In this document: one piece after another, positions 18,154 to 26,303 of the stretch | Layout of the letters: each line of letters starts with the position of its first letter | How positions within the stretch are numbered: the first letter of the stretch is position 1 | DNA from: DASSUW01 sp963803335 | Lineage (GTDB): Bacteria; Actinomycetota; Thermoleophilia; Solirubrobacterales; Solirubrobacteraceae | Assembly: GCA_963803335.1 (NCBI GenBank) | Contig: CAWDME010000011.1 | Coordinates: 310,001 to 374,000 of the forward strand | Reading direction: 5' to 3' | DNA: 64,000 nt | The notes under the pieces: model-generated | Seen by the model: only the letters and a program-made list of their open reading frames with translations | What the model was told of the DNA's origin: nothing | Databases searched by the model: none | Made by a program: the position numbers and the translations under genes

Positions 18154-19270
18154 ATGGCGACGCCTTCGGCCTCACAGCCCACCCCGCAGCGCATCGCCGC
18201 CATCCGCGAGCAGCTGTCCCTGCTCGCGGACTATCTTTGACCCGGCTGGACTGAAGGAGAAGAGCTCCGAGCTGGAGGCCCAGATGGGGGCTCCCGGCTT
18301 CTGGGACGAGCCGGAGGCGGCGGGTCGCGTCGGCGCCGAGCACGCGCGGCTGAACCGGCGCCTGGACACGTTCACGAAGCTGCAGGCGGACGCCGACGAC
18401 CTCGAAGGGCTCGTCGAGCTCGCCGAGGAGGACGAGGAGCTCGCCGCCGAGCTCGAGGAAACGCTGGTGTCGGTCGAGCAGCGGCTGGCGGCGCTCGAGG
18501 AGGAGCGCCTGTTCACCGGCAACTACGACGCCGGCGACGCGCTCGTGACCGTCAACGCGGGCGCCGGCGGGACCGACGCGCAGGACTGGGCCGAGATGGT
18601 GCTGCGGATGGAGATGCGCTGGGCCGAGCGGCGCGGCTTCAAGGTCGAGCTGCTGGAGGCGAGCCCGGGGGAGGAGGCCGGCATCAAATCGGCCACCTTC
18701 CGCGCCTCGGGCGAGAACGCGTACGGCCTCTACAGCGCCGAGAAGGGCGTGCACCGGCTCGTCCGCCTGTCGCCGTTCGACGCCGCCAACCGCCGCCAGA
18801 CGAGCTTCGCGGGCGTCGAGGTCGCGCCGGTCGTGGAGGACACCGGCGACATCGAGATCGAGGACGACGACCTGCAGGTCGACACTTACCGCGCCTCTGG
18901 CGCCGGCGGCCAGCACGTCAACAAGACCGACTCGGCGGTCCGCATCACGCATAAGCCCACGGGCGTCGTGGTGCAGTGCCAGAACGAGCGCTCGCAGTCG
19001 GCCAACAAGGCGACCGCGATGGCGATGCTGCGGTCCAAGCTGATCGAGCGGGCCGAGCGCGAGCGCCAGGAGGAGATCGCACGCGAGCGCGGCGAGGCGC
19101 AGGACGTCAACTTCGGCTCACAGATCCGCTCCTACGTCCTGCACCCGTACACGATGGTCAAGGACCACCGCACCGACTTCGAGGTCGGCAGCGCCGAGCG
19201 GGTGCTCGACGGCGACCTCGACGGCTTCGTCCGCGCCTGGCTCGAGGCCAATGCTCGGGCGTCGGCCTAG
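18154..19270 (+). CDS. prfB: Peptide chain release factor 2, expressed through a +1 frameshift
   Basis: Terminates translation at UGA and UAA. ATG 18154 opens 28 codons ending CTT at 18235-18237, followed by TGA. Reading then continues in the +1 frame from GAC (18239), giving 371 residues. The shifted frame has GAGGT-type domain 2, the stop-recognition tripeptide SPF in LSPFDAANRRQTSF and the catalytic GGQ in SGAGGQHVNKTDS. The in-frame UGA makes RF2 levels self-limiting, as in E. coli. An upstream Shine-Dalgarno-like stimulator is not obvious here. The tocopherol-cyclase-like gene overlaps its 3' end by 20 bases. Confidence 0.96.
18235..18241 (+). promoter_or_regulatory. prfB programmed frameshift site CTTTGAC
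   Basis: The heptamer CTT-TGA-C matches the autoregulatory slip site of bacterial prfB exactly. P-site tRNA-Leu re-pairs from CUU to UUU while UGA is decoded slowly. The reading frame before it ends ...LLADYL and the frame after it starts DPAGLKEK, as in RF2 of other bacteria. Confidence 0.93.
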
Positions 19271-20075
19271 CCTCTCCGGCTGGTACTGGCGATTCACCTG
19301 GCCCGACGGCCGCGCCGCCGTCGTCCTGTGCGGCGTCTGCCCGGGCTGGGCGCTCGTCGGCGTCGCGCAGCGGCCCGGCAACTGGCGGTCGGCGATCCTC
19401 GACGATCCGCAGGCCGACGCGAGCGGCGTCCGCATCGGCACCGCCTTCGCCGGTGACGCGACGCACGTGCGCTGGGACGGCGTGGACGCGCACTTGCGCG
19501 ACGTCGTCGCCTGGCCGCGGCCGTGGCACGGCACCGGCCCGTTCGGGCATCTGCCGTTCCTGCGCCAGTACTGGCGCCCGCTCGTGCTGCGGGCGCGCGC
19601 CGAGGGGAGCGTGGGCGGCTGGGACCTCGACGGCGCGACCGCCTACGTCGAGCGCAACTGGGGCGCCGGCTTCCCGCCCGTGTGGTGGTGGGGCGAGGCG
19701 CACGACTTCGGCGGCGACCCGGTCACGGTGGCGTTCGCGGGCGGCCCCGCGCTCGGCGCGCTGCAGGCGACCGCGGCGGTCGTGCACGTCGACGGCCGGC
19801 TCGTCCGCCGCGGCGAGCCGCTGCTGGCCGGCGTGCGCGCCGAGGTCTCGCCGGGCCGCTGGCTGCTGCGGGCGCGCGGCGTGGAGATCGAAGCGAGCGC
19901 CGACCCCGCGGACGCGCACGTGCTCGACGTGCCTGTGCCGCGCGAGCGCCGGACGCTCCCGTGGTCTGACCAGCACCTTGCCGGCCGCCTGCGCGTCAAG
20001 CTCACGCGCCGCGGGCGGCTGATCTACGAGGGCGAGAGCGCGCTCGCCGGGCTCGAACAGGGGAGGGCGCCGTGA
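19251..20075 (+). CDS. Tocopherol cyclase family protein
   Basis: 274 residues with the tocopherol-cyclase/lipocalin-like pattern: SGWYWRFTWPDG at the start, GPFGHLPFLRQYW in the middle, and the most telling block YVERNWGAGFPPVWWWGEAHDF near 125-147. In cyanobacteria and plants this family closes the chromanol ring of vitamin E. Bacterial members elsewhere have no tested role, and no tocopherol pathway gene is seen here, so function is open. ATG 19251 overlaps prfB by 20 bases, and the stop overlaps the next GTG start, so translation is coupled on both sides. Confidence 0.78.
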   Translation: MLGRRPSLSGWYWRFTWPDGRAAVVLCGVCPGWALVGVAQRPGNWRSAILDDPQADASGVRIGTAFAGDATHVRWDGVDAHLRDVVAWPRPWHGTGPFGHLPFLRQYWRPLVLRARAEGSVGGWDLDGATAYVERNWGAGFPPVWWWGEAHDFGGDPVTVAFAGGPALGALQATAAVVHVDGRLVRRGEPLLAGVRAEVSPGRWLLRARGVEIEASADPADAHVLDVPVPRERRTLPWSDQHLAGRLRVKLTRRGRLIYEGESALAGLEQGRAP

Positions 20076-20488
20076 TCGGGCGGATCAAGGGCTGGTGGGC
20101 GGCGCGGGGCGGGATGCCCGATTCCGTGCGGGCCGAGCTCGAGGCCGAAGGGCTCGAGCTGATCGAGGAGCGGATGGAGGGCCGGGTCACGTATCGCAAC
20201 TACGAGATCGTCGGCCAGCGGCCCACGACGGGCGACCAGCCGACGATCGCCTCGCTCGCGCTCACGCCGAAGCGGCTCGCGATCCGCGGCACCCAGGGCG
20301 TCCGCCTCGACGCCCCGCCCGGCCCGGTGACGTCCGCGGTCACCGACGACGGCGCGCTGCTGCTCAAGTACGACGCGAGCGCGATCTACCCGAACCGATC
20401 GGGGACCGTCGAGATGCTGCTGCGCACGCCACGGGCCGCGGACATCCATGCCAGGCTCCAGGCATGGACGCAGACATCGACGAGCTGA
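20072..20488 (+). CDS. Hypothetical protein, possible PH-like fold
   Basis: 138 residues, no signal or membrane segment. The GTG start overlaps the previous TGA (GTGA) and the end overlaps nadC by 25 bases, so it sits firmly in the operon. The middle (PTIASLALTPKRLAIRG, VTSAVTDDGALLLKYDAS, GTVEMLLRTP) alternates strands and ends with a helix, which could be a small PH-like domain. That fold guess is inference. No family recognised. Confidence 0.65.
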   Translation: MIGRIKGWWAARGGMPDSVRAELEAEGLELIEERMEGRVTYRNYEIVGQRPTTGDQPTIASLALTPKRLAIRGTQGVRLDAPPGPVTSAVTDDGALLLKYDASAIYPNRSGTVEMLLRTPRAADIHARLQAWTQTSTS

Positions 20489-21312
20489 TCGAGCGCGCGC
20501 TGGCCGAGGACGTCGGCGCCGGCGACGTCACCACCGAGGCGACGGTCGACGCCGACGCGCGGGCGCGAGCCACGATCACGCAAAAGGCGCCGGGCGTGAT
20601 CTCCGGGCTCGCCGTCGCCGAGGCCGTGTTCTCCCGGCTCGATCCGGAAGCGGTGATCGAGCGGCTCGGCCCCGAGGGCGAGTGGCGCGAGGCCGGCGCG
20701 CCGGTCCTGCGCGTCGAGGGATCGGCGCGGGCGCTGCTGACCGGCGAGCGGACGGCGCTCAACTTCCTCGGGCGGCTGTCGGGCGTCGCGACGGCGACCG
20801 CGCGCGTCGTGCGAGCGGTCGCCGAGGCGGGCGGGGCGGCGAAGATCCTCGACACGCGCAAGACCACGCCGGGCCTGCGGCGGCTGGAGAAGCGCGCGGT
20901 GGCCGACGGCGGCGGCGTCAACCACCGCGCGGGGCTGTACGACGCGATCCTCATCAAGGAGAACCACAGCGCCGCGGCCGGCGGCATCGCGCAGGCGGTG
21001 GGCCGGGCGCGCGAGCTGCGCCCGGACCTACCGGTAGAGGTCGAGGTGCGCGACGCGGCCGAGATCGACGCGGCGCTGGCGGCCGGCGCGCCCCGGCTGC
21101 TGCTCGACAACATGACGCCCGACGAGATCCGGGCGGCGGTGGCGCAGGTGGGCGGCCGCGCCGAGCTCGAGGCATCGGGAGGGGTCGACGCGCAGACAGT
21201 TTTGGTCTATGCGACCATTGAGGGACTACACTACGTCTCGATGGGCGCGCTCACCCATTCAGCGCCCGGGCTCGACCTCTCCATGGCCCTGGAGGCCCTC
21301 CCCGCGAAATGA
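20464..21312 (+). CDS. nadC: Nicotinate-nucleotide pyrophosphorylase (quinolinate phosphoribosyltransferase)
   Basis: 282 residues. Converts quinolinate and PRPP to nicotinate mononucleotide. Signature blocks: TGERTALNFLGRLSGVAT, ILDTRKTTPGLRRLEK, GGGVNHRAGLYDAILIKENH, the phosphate-binding LLLDNMTPDEI and LEASGGV. ATG 20464 is used. The 3' end overlaps nadA by four bases (ATGA). With nadA it supplies two steps of de novo NAD synthesis; the L-aspartate oxidase/dehydrogenase partner is not in this window. Confidence 0.96.
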   Translation: MDADIDELIERALAEDVGAGDVTTEATVDADARARATITQKAPGVISGLAVAEAVFSRLDPEAVIERLGPEGEWREAGAPVLRVEGSARALLTGERTALNFLGRLSGVATATARVVRAVAEAGGAAKILDTRKTTPGLRRLEKRAVADGGGVNHRAGLYDAILIKENHSAAAGGIAQAVGRARELRPDLPVEVEVRDAAEIDAALAAGAPRLLLDNMTPDEIRAAVAQVGGRAELEASGGVDAQTVLVYATIEGLHYVSMGALTHSAPGLDLSMALEALPAK

Positions 21313-22283
21313 CCCTTCTCTCGCTCGACAACATCCCCGCCCTGCAGGGCGAGGTACGCGCGCTGGCCGCCGAGCGCGGCGCCGTGATCCTCGCCCACAA
21401 CTACCAGCTGCCCGAGGTGCAGGAGGTGGCCGACTTCGTCGGCGACTCGCTCGCGCTCTCGCAGCAGGCCGCGCGCACCGACGCCGAGGTGATCGCCTTC
21501 TGCGGCGTGCACTTCATGGCCGAGACCGCCTCGATCCTCTCGCCCGAGAAGACCGTCCTGCTCCCGGATCCCGACGCCGGCTGCTCGCTCGCCGACTCGA
21601 TCACCGCCGACCAGCTGCGCGCCTGGAAGGCCGCGCACCCCGGCGCGTTGACCGTGATGTACGTCAACACGACGGCCGAGGTGAAGGCCGAGACCGACTA
21701 CTGCGTGACGTCGTCGAACGCCGCCGCGGTCGTCGAGCACATCTATCGCGAGCACGGCGACGACACCGAGATCCTCTTCGGACCGGACATGTTCCTCGGC
21801 GCCTACGTGGAGAAGACGACCGGCCGCAAGATGCACGTCTGGGACGGCGAGTGCCACGTCCACGCCGGCATCCGCCCGGCCGACATCCGCGACATGCGCG
21901 AAGCGCACCCGGGCGCCGACTTCCTCATCCATCCTGAGTGCGGCTGCTCGACGTCGGTGATGGAGTACGTCGCGGCCGGCGACGTCGACCCGCGGGGCGT
22001 CCACATGCTGTCGACGGGCGGGATGCTCGGCTACGCGAAGACCGCGCCGGCCGGCGCGACGGCGATCGTGGCGACCGAGACCGGGATGCTGCACCCGCTG
22101 CGCGAGGCGCGGCCCGACATCGACTTCGTCGCGGCCAACGAGGCCGCGAGCTGCCGCTTCATGAAGATGATCACGCTGCCGAAGCTGCGTGACACGCTGC
22201 GCGCGATGGCCCCCGAGGTGAAGGTCCCGGAGGCCATCGCGCAGCGTGCCCGGCTGCCGATCGAGCGCATGGTCGCGATCTAG
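21309..22283 (+). CDS. nadA: Quinolinate synthase
   Basis: 324 residues. Condenses iminoaspartate with dihydroxyacetone phosphate using a [4Fe-4S] cluster. Candidate cluster cysteines lie in AFCGVHFMAETA, in the HPECGC block near 212-217 and in AASCRFMKM near 285. Other conserved parts are AHNYQLPEVQEVADFVGDSL and FGPDMFLG. It overlaps nadC by four bases, so it is probably translationally coupled. Order nadC-nadA rather than nadA-nadB-nadC is a local feature. Confidence 0.96.
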   Translation: MTLLSLDNIPALQGEVRALAAERGAVILAHNYQLPEVQEVADFVGDSLALSQQAARTDAEVIAFCGVHFMAETASILSPEKTVLLPDPDAGCSLADSITADQLRAWKAAHPGALTVMYVNTTAEVKAETDYCVTSSNAAAVVEHIYREHGDDTEILFGPDMFLGAYVEKTTGRKMHVWDGECHVHAGIRPADIRDMREAHPGADFLIHPECGCSTSVMEYVAAGDVDPRGVHMLSTGGMLGYAKTAPAGATAIVATETGMLHPLREARPDIDFVAANEAASCRFMKMITLPKLRDTLRAMAPEVKVPEAIAQRARLPIERMVAI

Positions 22284-22295
22284 CCGCTCCCCCTC

Positions 22296-22916
22296 CTACG
22301 GCGTGGCGAGCAGCTCGACCTCGTCCCAGACGGCTTCGCCGTTGCGGATCTTCAGCTCGGCCTGGAGCACCTTGGCGCCGGTGACGAGCGCGTCCGTGCC
22401 GCAGTCCTCGCCGTCCTCGTGATCGTCGCCCGGATCGTCGTGCGCGGCCACAGCGTCGTTGCCGCCGTCATCGCCACCGCCGTCGCCGTGGTGATCGCCG
22501 TGATGGTCATCGCCCTCGTCTTCGCCGCGATCGTCGCCGGGGTCGTCGTCGCACTTGACCTCGGTCTCGTCAGTCACCATGCCGTCCACGGTGCCGCCGT
22601 TGGCGAGCGAGATCGTCAGCACGCCGTTCTCGAAGGAGGTGACGGTGCCGGGGTGCTCGGCACTGTCGTCGATGCCGTCGTCGTCGGTATCGGCGTCGCG
22701 CGGGTCAAGATGCGCGCGGAACTCGCCCCGGTTCTTCAGGCCGTCGTGGTCCTGGTCGCGGCGGCCCTGCTTGTGATGCAGCGACAGGTGATGACGCTTC
22801 TCCCACTTGTCGGGGATCCGGTCATGATTGCGATCGCGCGCGAAAGCCCCTCCTGCCAGCATCAGCGAGGCCGCGACGGCGAGCGCCATGGCCAGTGCGA
22901 ACTTCCTACGGAGCAC
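22296..22916 (-). CDS. Secreted Asp-rich protein with calcium-binding (thrombospondin type 3-like) repeats
   Basis: 206 residues. A signal peptide (FALAMALAVAASLMLAGGAFA) is followed by DRNHDRIPDKWEK, DQDHDGLKNRGEF and DADTDDDGIDD, the D-x-D/N-x-D-G loops of TSP3-like calcium sites. The last half has a D/G/H-rich stretch and a beta-rich end resembling a DUF5666-type tail (SFENGVLTISLANGGTVDGMV). GTG 22916 has a GGAGG ribosome site at 22921-22925 on the reverse strand. It lies 67 bases downstream of the ECF sigma gene and is probably its partner or co-regulated product. Role unknown; extracellular. Confidence 0.8.
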   Translation of the reverse strand: MLRRKFALAMALAVAASLMLAGGAFARDRNHDRIPDKWEKRHHLSLHHKQGRRDQDHDGLKNRGEFRAHLDPRDADTDDDGIDDSAEHPGTVTSFENGVLTISLANGGTVDGMVTDETEVKCDDDPGDDRGEDEGDDHHGDHHGDGGGDDGGNDAVAAHDDPGDDHEDGEDCGTDALVTGAKVLQAELKIRNGEAVWDEVELLATP

Positions 22917-22983
22917 AGTGCCTCCAGTACATCGGGAACGGTTCACTGGTGTTGACACGCTGAACGTCGAGGTGTGACGGCGA

Positions 22984-24177
22984 TCAGCCGGCGAAATCGT
23001 CGCCGCCGGAGCTGTCCTTGCCCGACGAGTCGTCACCGCCGCCGCCGGGGCCGCTGTTCGACCCGTCGTCGCCGCCGTCGTGGGTCTCGGTCTCGTGCTC
23101 GGCCTCTGCCGCCTCGGGCGTGGGCGTCGGCGTAGCAACCACGCGCTCGTCGTCGCCGCCGCCCGGACCCCGGTTGCCGCCGTGGTCGTCGTCACCCGTG
23201 TCGTCACCGCCGCCGCCGCCGCCGGGCCCGCGATGCCCGCCGCCGTCCACCGGGCGGTCTTCGCTGATGTCGCGGCCTTCACGATGGTCGCCCCTGTCAT
23301 CGCCGCTCGTGCCCGACCGTGTGCGCGCGCTGGCGCGTCGCGGCGTGGCGGGCGCCTTCGCCACTACGCGCTCCGGCGCCGTGCCGGCGACCGGCGCCGG
23401 CGTGGACGTCGCGGCGGGCTTCGCGGCCGCTTCGGGGCGCGGCTTCGCGCGTTCGCGGTGGGCCTTGGCCTGCGCAGGCCGCGGCGTCGGCGGCCCGTGC
23501 TCGAGCAGCGCCGGCGCGGATACCGCGCCGCCCGCCAGCACGACGAGCGTGCCGGCCTTGGCCAGCGTCGCCGCCGTGCCGGCGCTCCCGGCGCCCGCCG
23601 CGAGCCAGGTCGCCACGGGCATCGGCACGATCGCGGTGGCCGCCGCGCGGACCGAGACGCGGGCGCGGTGCACGAGCTGGCGCATGGCGGTGCTGGAGAG
23701 CCCGAGATCGCGCGCCACGTCCTCCTGCGCCTGGCCGTTGATCGCCGTGCGCAGCAACGCCTCGCGCTGACGGTCGGGCAGCGCGGCCACGGCGGCGAGC
23801 GTCTGCCGCACCACCGCGCGCCGCAGGACCTCCTCCTCGGGGTCGTCCGCGGCGCTGAGCGAGTCCATCAGCTCGTCGAGGTCGTAGCCCGCCACGCGCA
23901 GCTGGTTCAGTGCGGTGTTGCGCGCGATCCGGTACAGCCACGGCCGCAGCTCCCGTACCTCGTCGCCGCGCTGTAGGCCGCGCCATGCCGCCACCAGCGC
24001 CTGCTGCAGCGCGTCTTCGGCGCGCGCGTCGGGCAGGATCCGCCGGCAGGCGCGCAGCAGCGGGCGCCGGTAGCGCTCGACGATCGCCTCAAAGGCGCGA
24101 TCGTGCCCCGCGCGGACGAGCGCGACGAGACGCTCGTCCGACTGAGTGCGCAGCAGAACGGTGGACGGCGACGGCAT
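22984..24177 (-). CDS. ECF RNA polymerase sigma factor with transmembrane segment and acidic tail
   Basis: 397 residues. Sigma region 2 spans about 20-90 (AFEAIVERYRRPLLRACRRI, DALQQALVAAWRG, RPWLYRIARNTALNQLR). Region 4 spans about 125-180 (ALPDRQREALLRTAINGQAQ). A hydrophobic stretch near 190-220 (TLVVLAGGAVSAPALL) is followed by about 170 residues of Pro/Ala then Gly/Asp-rich sequence. This suggests a sigma factor tethered to the membrane with its tail outside, combining sigma and sensor in one chain. No separate anti-sigma gene is seen. ATG 24177 is the first good start. Confidence 0.85.
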   Translation of the reverse strand: MPSPSTVLLRTQSDERLVALVRAGHDRAFEAIVERYRRPLLRACRRILPDARAEDALQQALVAAWRGLQRGDEVRELRPWLYRIARNTALNQLRVAGYDLDELMDSLSAADDPEEEVLRRAVVRQTLAAVAALPDRQREALLRTAINGQAQEDVARDLGLSSTAMRQLVHRARVSVRAAATAIVPMPVATWLAAGAGSAGTAATLAKAGTLVVLAGGAVSAPALLEHGPPTPRPAQAKAHRERAKPRPEAAAKPAATSTPAPVAGTAPERVVAKAPATPRRASARTRSGTSGDDRGDHREGRDISEDRPVDGGGHRGPGGGGGGDDTGDDDHGGNRGPGGGDDERVVATPTPTPEAAEAEHETETHDGGDDGSNSGPGGGGDDSSGKDSSGGDDFAG

Positions 24178-24210
24178 CTGACCCCTTGGACACGGTAAAC
24201 GCGTGCGGCG

Positions 24211-24570
24211 TTACGCAGGTTCAGGCAGCAATTCGAGTCCGCGCTCGGCTGCCTCCCGCACCACTGCGAGCTGATCGAGCTTACGCTCGAACTCAGAGGG
24301 CGTGTAGCAGTGGACGTCGGCGGGCGCGCCCATCTCGTAGGCGTCCCACAGGCTGCCGCACACGTAGACGCGCTCGAGCCACGGCACGCCGTCGAAGCCT
24401 TCCGACACGAGCACCAAGACGTACTCGGGCCCGCGCTCGCGCTGCGGGCCGGCGCCGCGCAGGTCCGCGACCCGGGCGCCGCCGAGCAGTGCGCGCTGAA
24501 CCGGCCATCGATCAGTGACTCGCTGGACGTAGCGCTCGAGCTCGCGGTGGTTGAGCTCAGGCGGGGTCAC
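24211..24570 (-). CDS. Hypothetical protein, weak nucleotidyltransferase-fold resemblance
   Basis: 119 residues. The segment EYVLVLVSEGFDGVPWLERVYVCGSLWDAYEMGAPADVHCYTPSEF resembles the strand-helix layout of MNT-type nucleotidyltransferase domains (substrate-side D-x-H in ADVHCYTP), but no complete GS-x-D-x-D motif is present. A cytoplasmic protein of unknown role. Upstream of the ECF gene on the same strand, 33 bases away, and just downstream of the 5'-nucleotidase gene. Confidence 0.6.
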   Translation of the reverse strand: MTPPELNHRELERYVQRVTDRWPVQRALLGGARVADLRGAGPQRERGPEYVLVLVSEGFDGVPWLERVYVCGSLWDAYEMGAPADVHCYTPSEFERKLDQLAVVREAAERGLELLPEPA

Positions 24571-24583
24571 TCACCCTCGGATG

Positions 24584-26266
24584 CTACGGGACGCGCGTGA
24601 TGCGGTCACGGGCCGGCGGCACGAGCGGTGTGCTGTCCAGCGTGGGCTGGAGATAGGTGGCGAGCGCATCGGCGTCGCCGCTCCCGTCGATCGGACTCAT
24701 GCCCGTGTGCAGGACGGAGAACCGGTCGCCGCCGTTCGCCAGCGACGAGTTCACGGTCACCCGATACGCCGCGTCCAGGGGGACCGGCTGGCCGTCGATC
24801 GTCAGGTCGCTGATCGGATCGGGCGCCTGGTCGCACGGCACGCCGAGCAGCGACTTCACGGTCGCCTCGCTCCATGTGTAGTGCACGTTGGCCGACGGCT
24901 GGAGGACGTTGGGGGCGGCCCGATCGCACCACTGCTGCTTGAGCAGCTCGTGGATCTGGCTGCCGGACATCGTCATCGTCACGAGCGTCGTGCCGAACGG
25001 CTGCGCCGTGAACGCGCGGCCGTACGTGATGTCGCCGGGAGGCAGCGAGGCGCGCACGACGCCGAAGTTCACGAACGCGACGTCCGAGCTCGCGGCAGAG
25101 CGCTGCGCGTCGGCGACGAGATTGCCCATCTTGCTCTCGCCGGAGGGGTCACGGGTGCGACCCGCGTACCGCGCCAGGCGGCCCACCAGCCGGTCGCGCG
25201 TGGGCGCGACGAACCGGTTGTAATGGGCGAGCAGCCGCGTGATGTCGGCCGCGGGCGGCACGTCCTGGCCGACGACCCAGTTCCGCGTGTCGACATGCTG
25301 GATCTCGCCCGTGCGGCGATTGACCGCGAGGTCCACGCGCATGATCAGGCGCCCGTAGGAGCCGCCCTGGATCACATGCCGGCCCCCTACGACGCAGTTG
25401 TACGCCGCGTGCGTGTGGCCGGTGAGGAACACGTCGACGTCGCGCGTCGTCCGCCGGATGACGTCGAGGAACCGGCCGGTGAGGCCCGGGCAGGCGTTCG
25501 GCGACACGTCGGAACGCTTGGCGAACGCGCCCTCGTGCACGAGCTCGACGATCGCCCGCACGCCGCGGCGCTTGAGCGTGCGTGCCACGCGGTTCGCGCT
25601 CAGCGCCTCGTCGCGGAAGCGCAGCCCCGCGGCCCGACTCGGTGAGAGGAACTGGGGCGTGTCCTTCGTCGTGAGGCCGATGAAGCCGATCTTGACGCCG
25701 CCGATCCGGCGGATCGCGTAACCCCGGAAGAGCTGCTTGCCCGTGCGGCGGTCGAGGGCGTTCGCCGACAGATAGCGAAACTTGGTGCCCCTGAAGGGGG
25801 TGTCGTCGCGACAGCCGTCCTTGGGGTGGCAGCCGCCGTGCTGCAGCCGCCGCAGCTCGCTCAGGCCTTCGTCGAACTCGTGGTTGCCGACCGCGCTTAT
25901 CCACATGCCGACCTTGTTCATCAGCTCGATCGCCGGCTCGTCGTGGAAGAGCGACGACTCCAGCGGACTGCCGCCGACGAGGTCGCCGGCGCCCACGACG
26001 ACCGTGTTCGGGTTGCGGTGGCGCAGCAGCCGCAGGTTGGTCGCCAGGTACTCGGCGCCACCCGCGGGCACACGGTCCTCCGGGGCGCCGGTCCGGGTGA
26101 TCGTGCCGGAGCCGGCCGCGTCCATATGGCCGTGGAAGTCATTGATCCCGAGCAGCTGGATCTTCACCGGCTTGGGCGGCCGCTTCTTCTTCGGCGCGGC
26201 CTGGGCGGGGCCGGCCAGCAGCCCCAGCCCCACGATCACCAGCAGCACTACCGGATACGCCATCAT
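24584..26266 (-). CDS. Secreted bifunctional 5'-nucleotidase/2',3'-cyclic phosphodiesterase (UshA/YfkN family)
   Basis: 560 residues. A signal peptide (MMAYPVVLLVIVGLGLLAGPAQA) precedes a calcineurin-like metallophosphatase domain: LGINDFHGH, GAGDLVGGSPLES, AVGNHEFDEG, LVHEG and GHTHAAYN give the metal ligands. The C-terminal 5'-nucleotidase domain covers about 360-560 (ESKMGNLVADAQR, VNFGVVRASLPPGDITY, NGGDRFSVLHTG). It dephosphorylates extracellular nucleotides for phosphate or nucleoside recovery. Tandem Met codons at 26266; no strong ribosome site precedes them. The M16 peptidase lies upstream on the same strand. Confidence 0.92.
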   Translation of the reverse strand: MMAYPVVLLVIVGLGLLAGPAQAAPKKKRPPKPVKIQLLGINDFHGHMDAAGSGTITRTGAPEDRVPAGGAEYLATNLRLLRHRNPNTVVVGAGDLVGGSPLESSLFHDEPAIELMNKVGMWISAVGNHEFDEGLSELRRLQHGGCHPKDGCRDDTPFRGTKFRYLSANALDRRTGKQLFRGYAIRRIGGVKIGFIGLTTKDTPQFLSPSRAAGLRFRDEALSANRVARTLKRRGVRAIVELVHEGAFAKRSDVSPNACPGLTGRFLDVIRRTTRDVDVFLTGHTHAAYNCVVGGRHVIQGGSYGRLIMRVDLAVNRRTGEIQHVDTRNWVVGQDVPPAADITRLLAHYNRFVAPTRDRLVGRLARYAGRTRDPSGESKMGNLVADAQRSAASSDVAFVNFGVVRASLPPGDITYGRAFTAQPFGTTLVTMTMSGSQIHELLKQQWCDRAAPNVLQPSANVHYTWSEATVKSLLGVPCDQAPDPISDLTIDGQPVPLDAAYRVTVNSSLANGGDRFSVLHTGMSPIDGSGDADALATYLQPTLDSTPLVPPARDRITRVP

Positions 26267-26303
26267 CCGGAAGGAGAACAGATGAGGCCGTCGGATGATG
26301 CGG

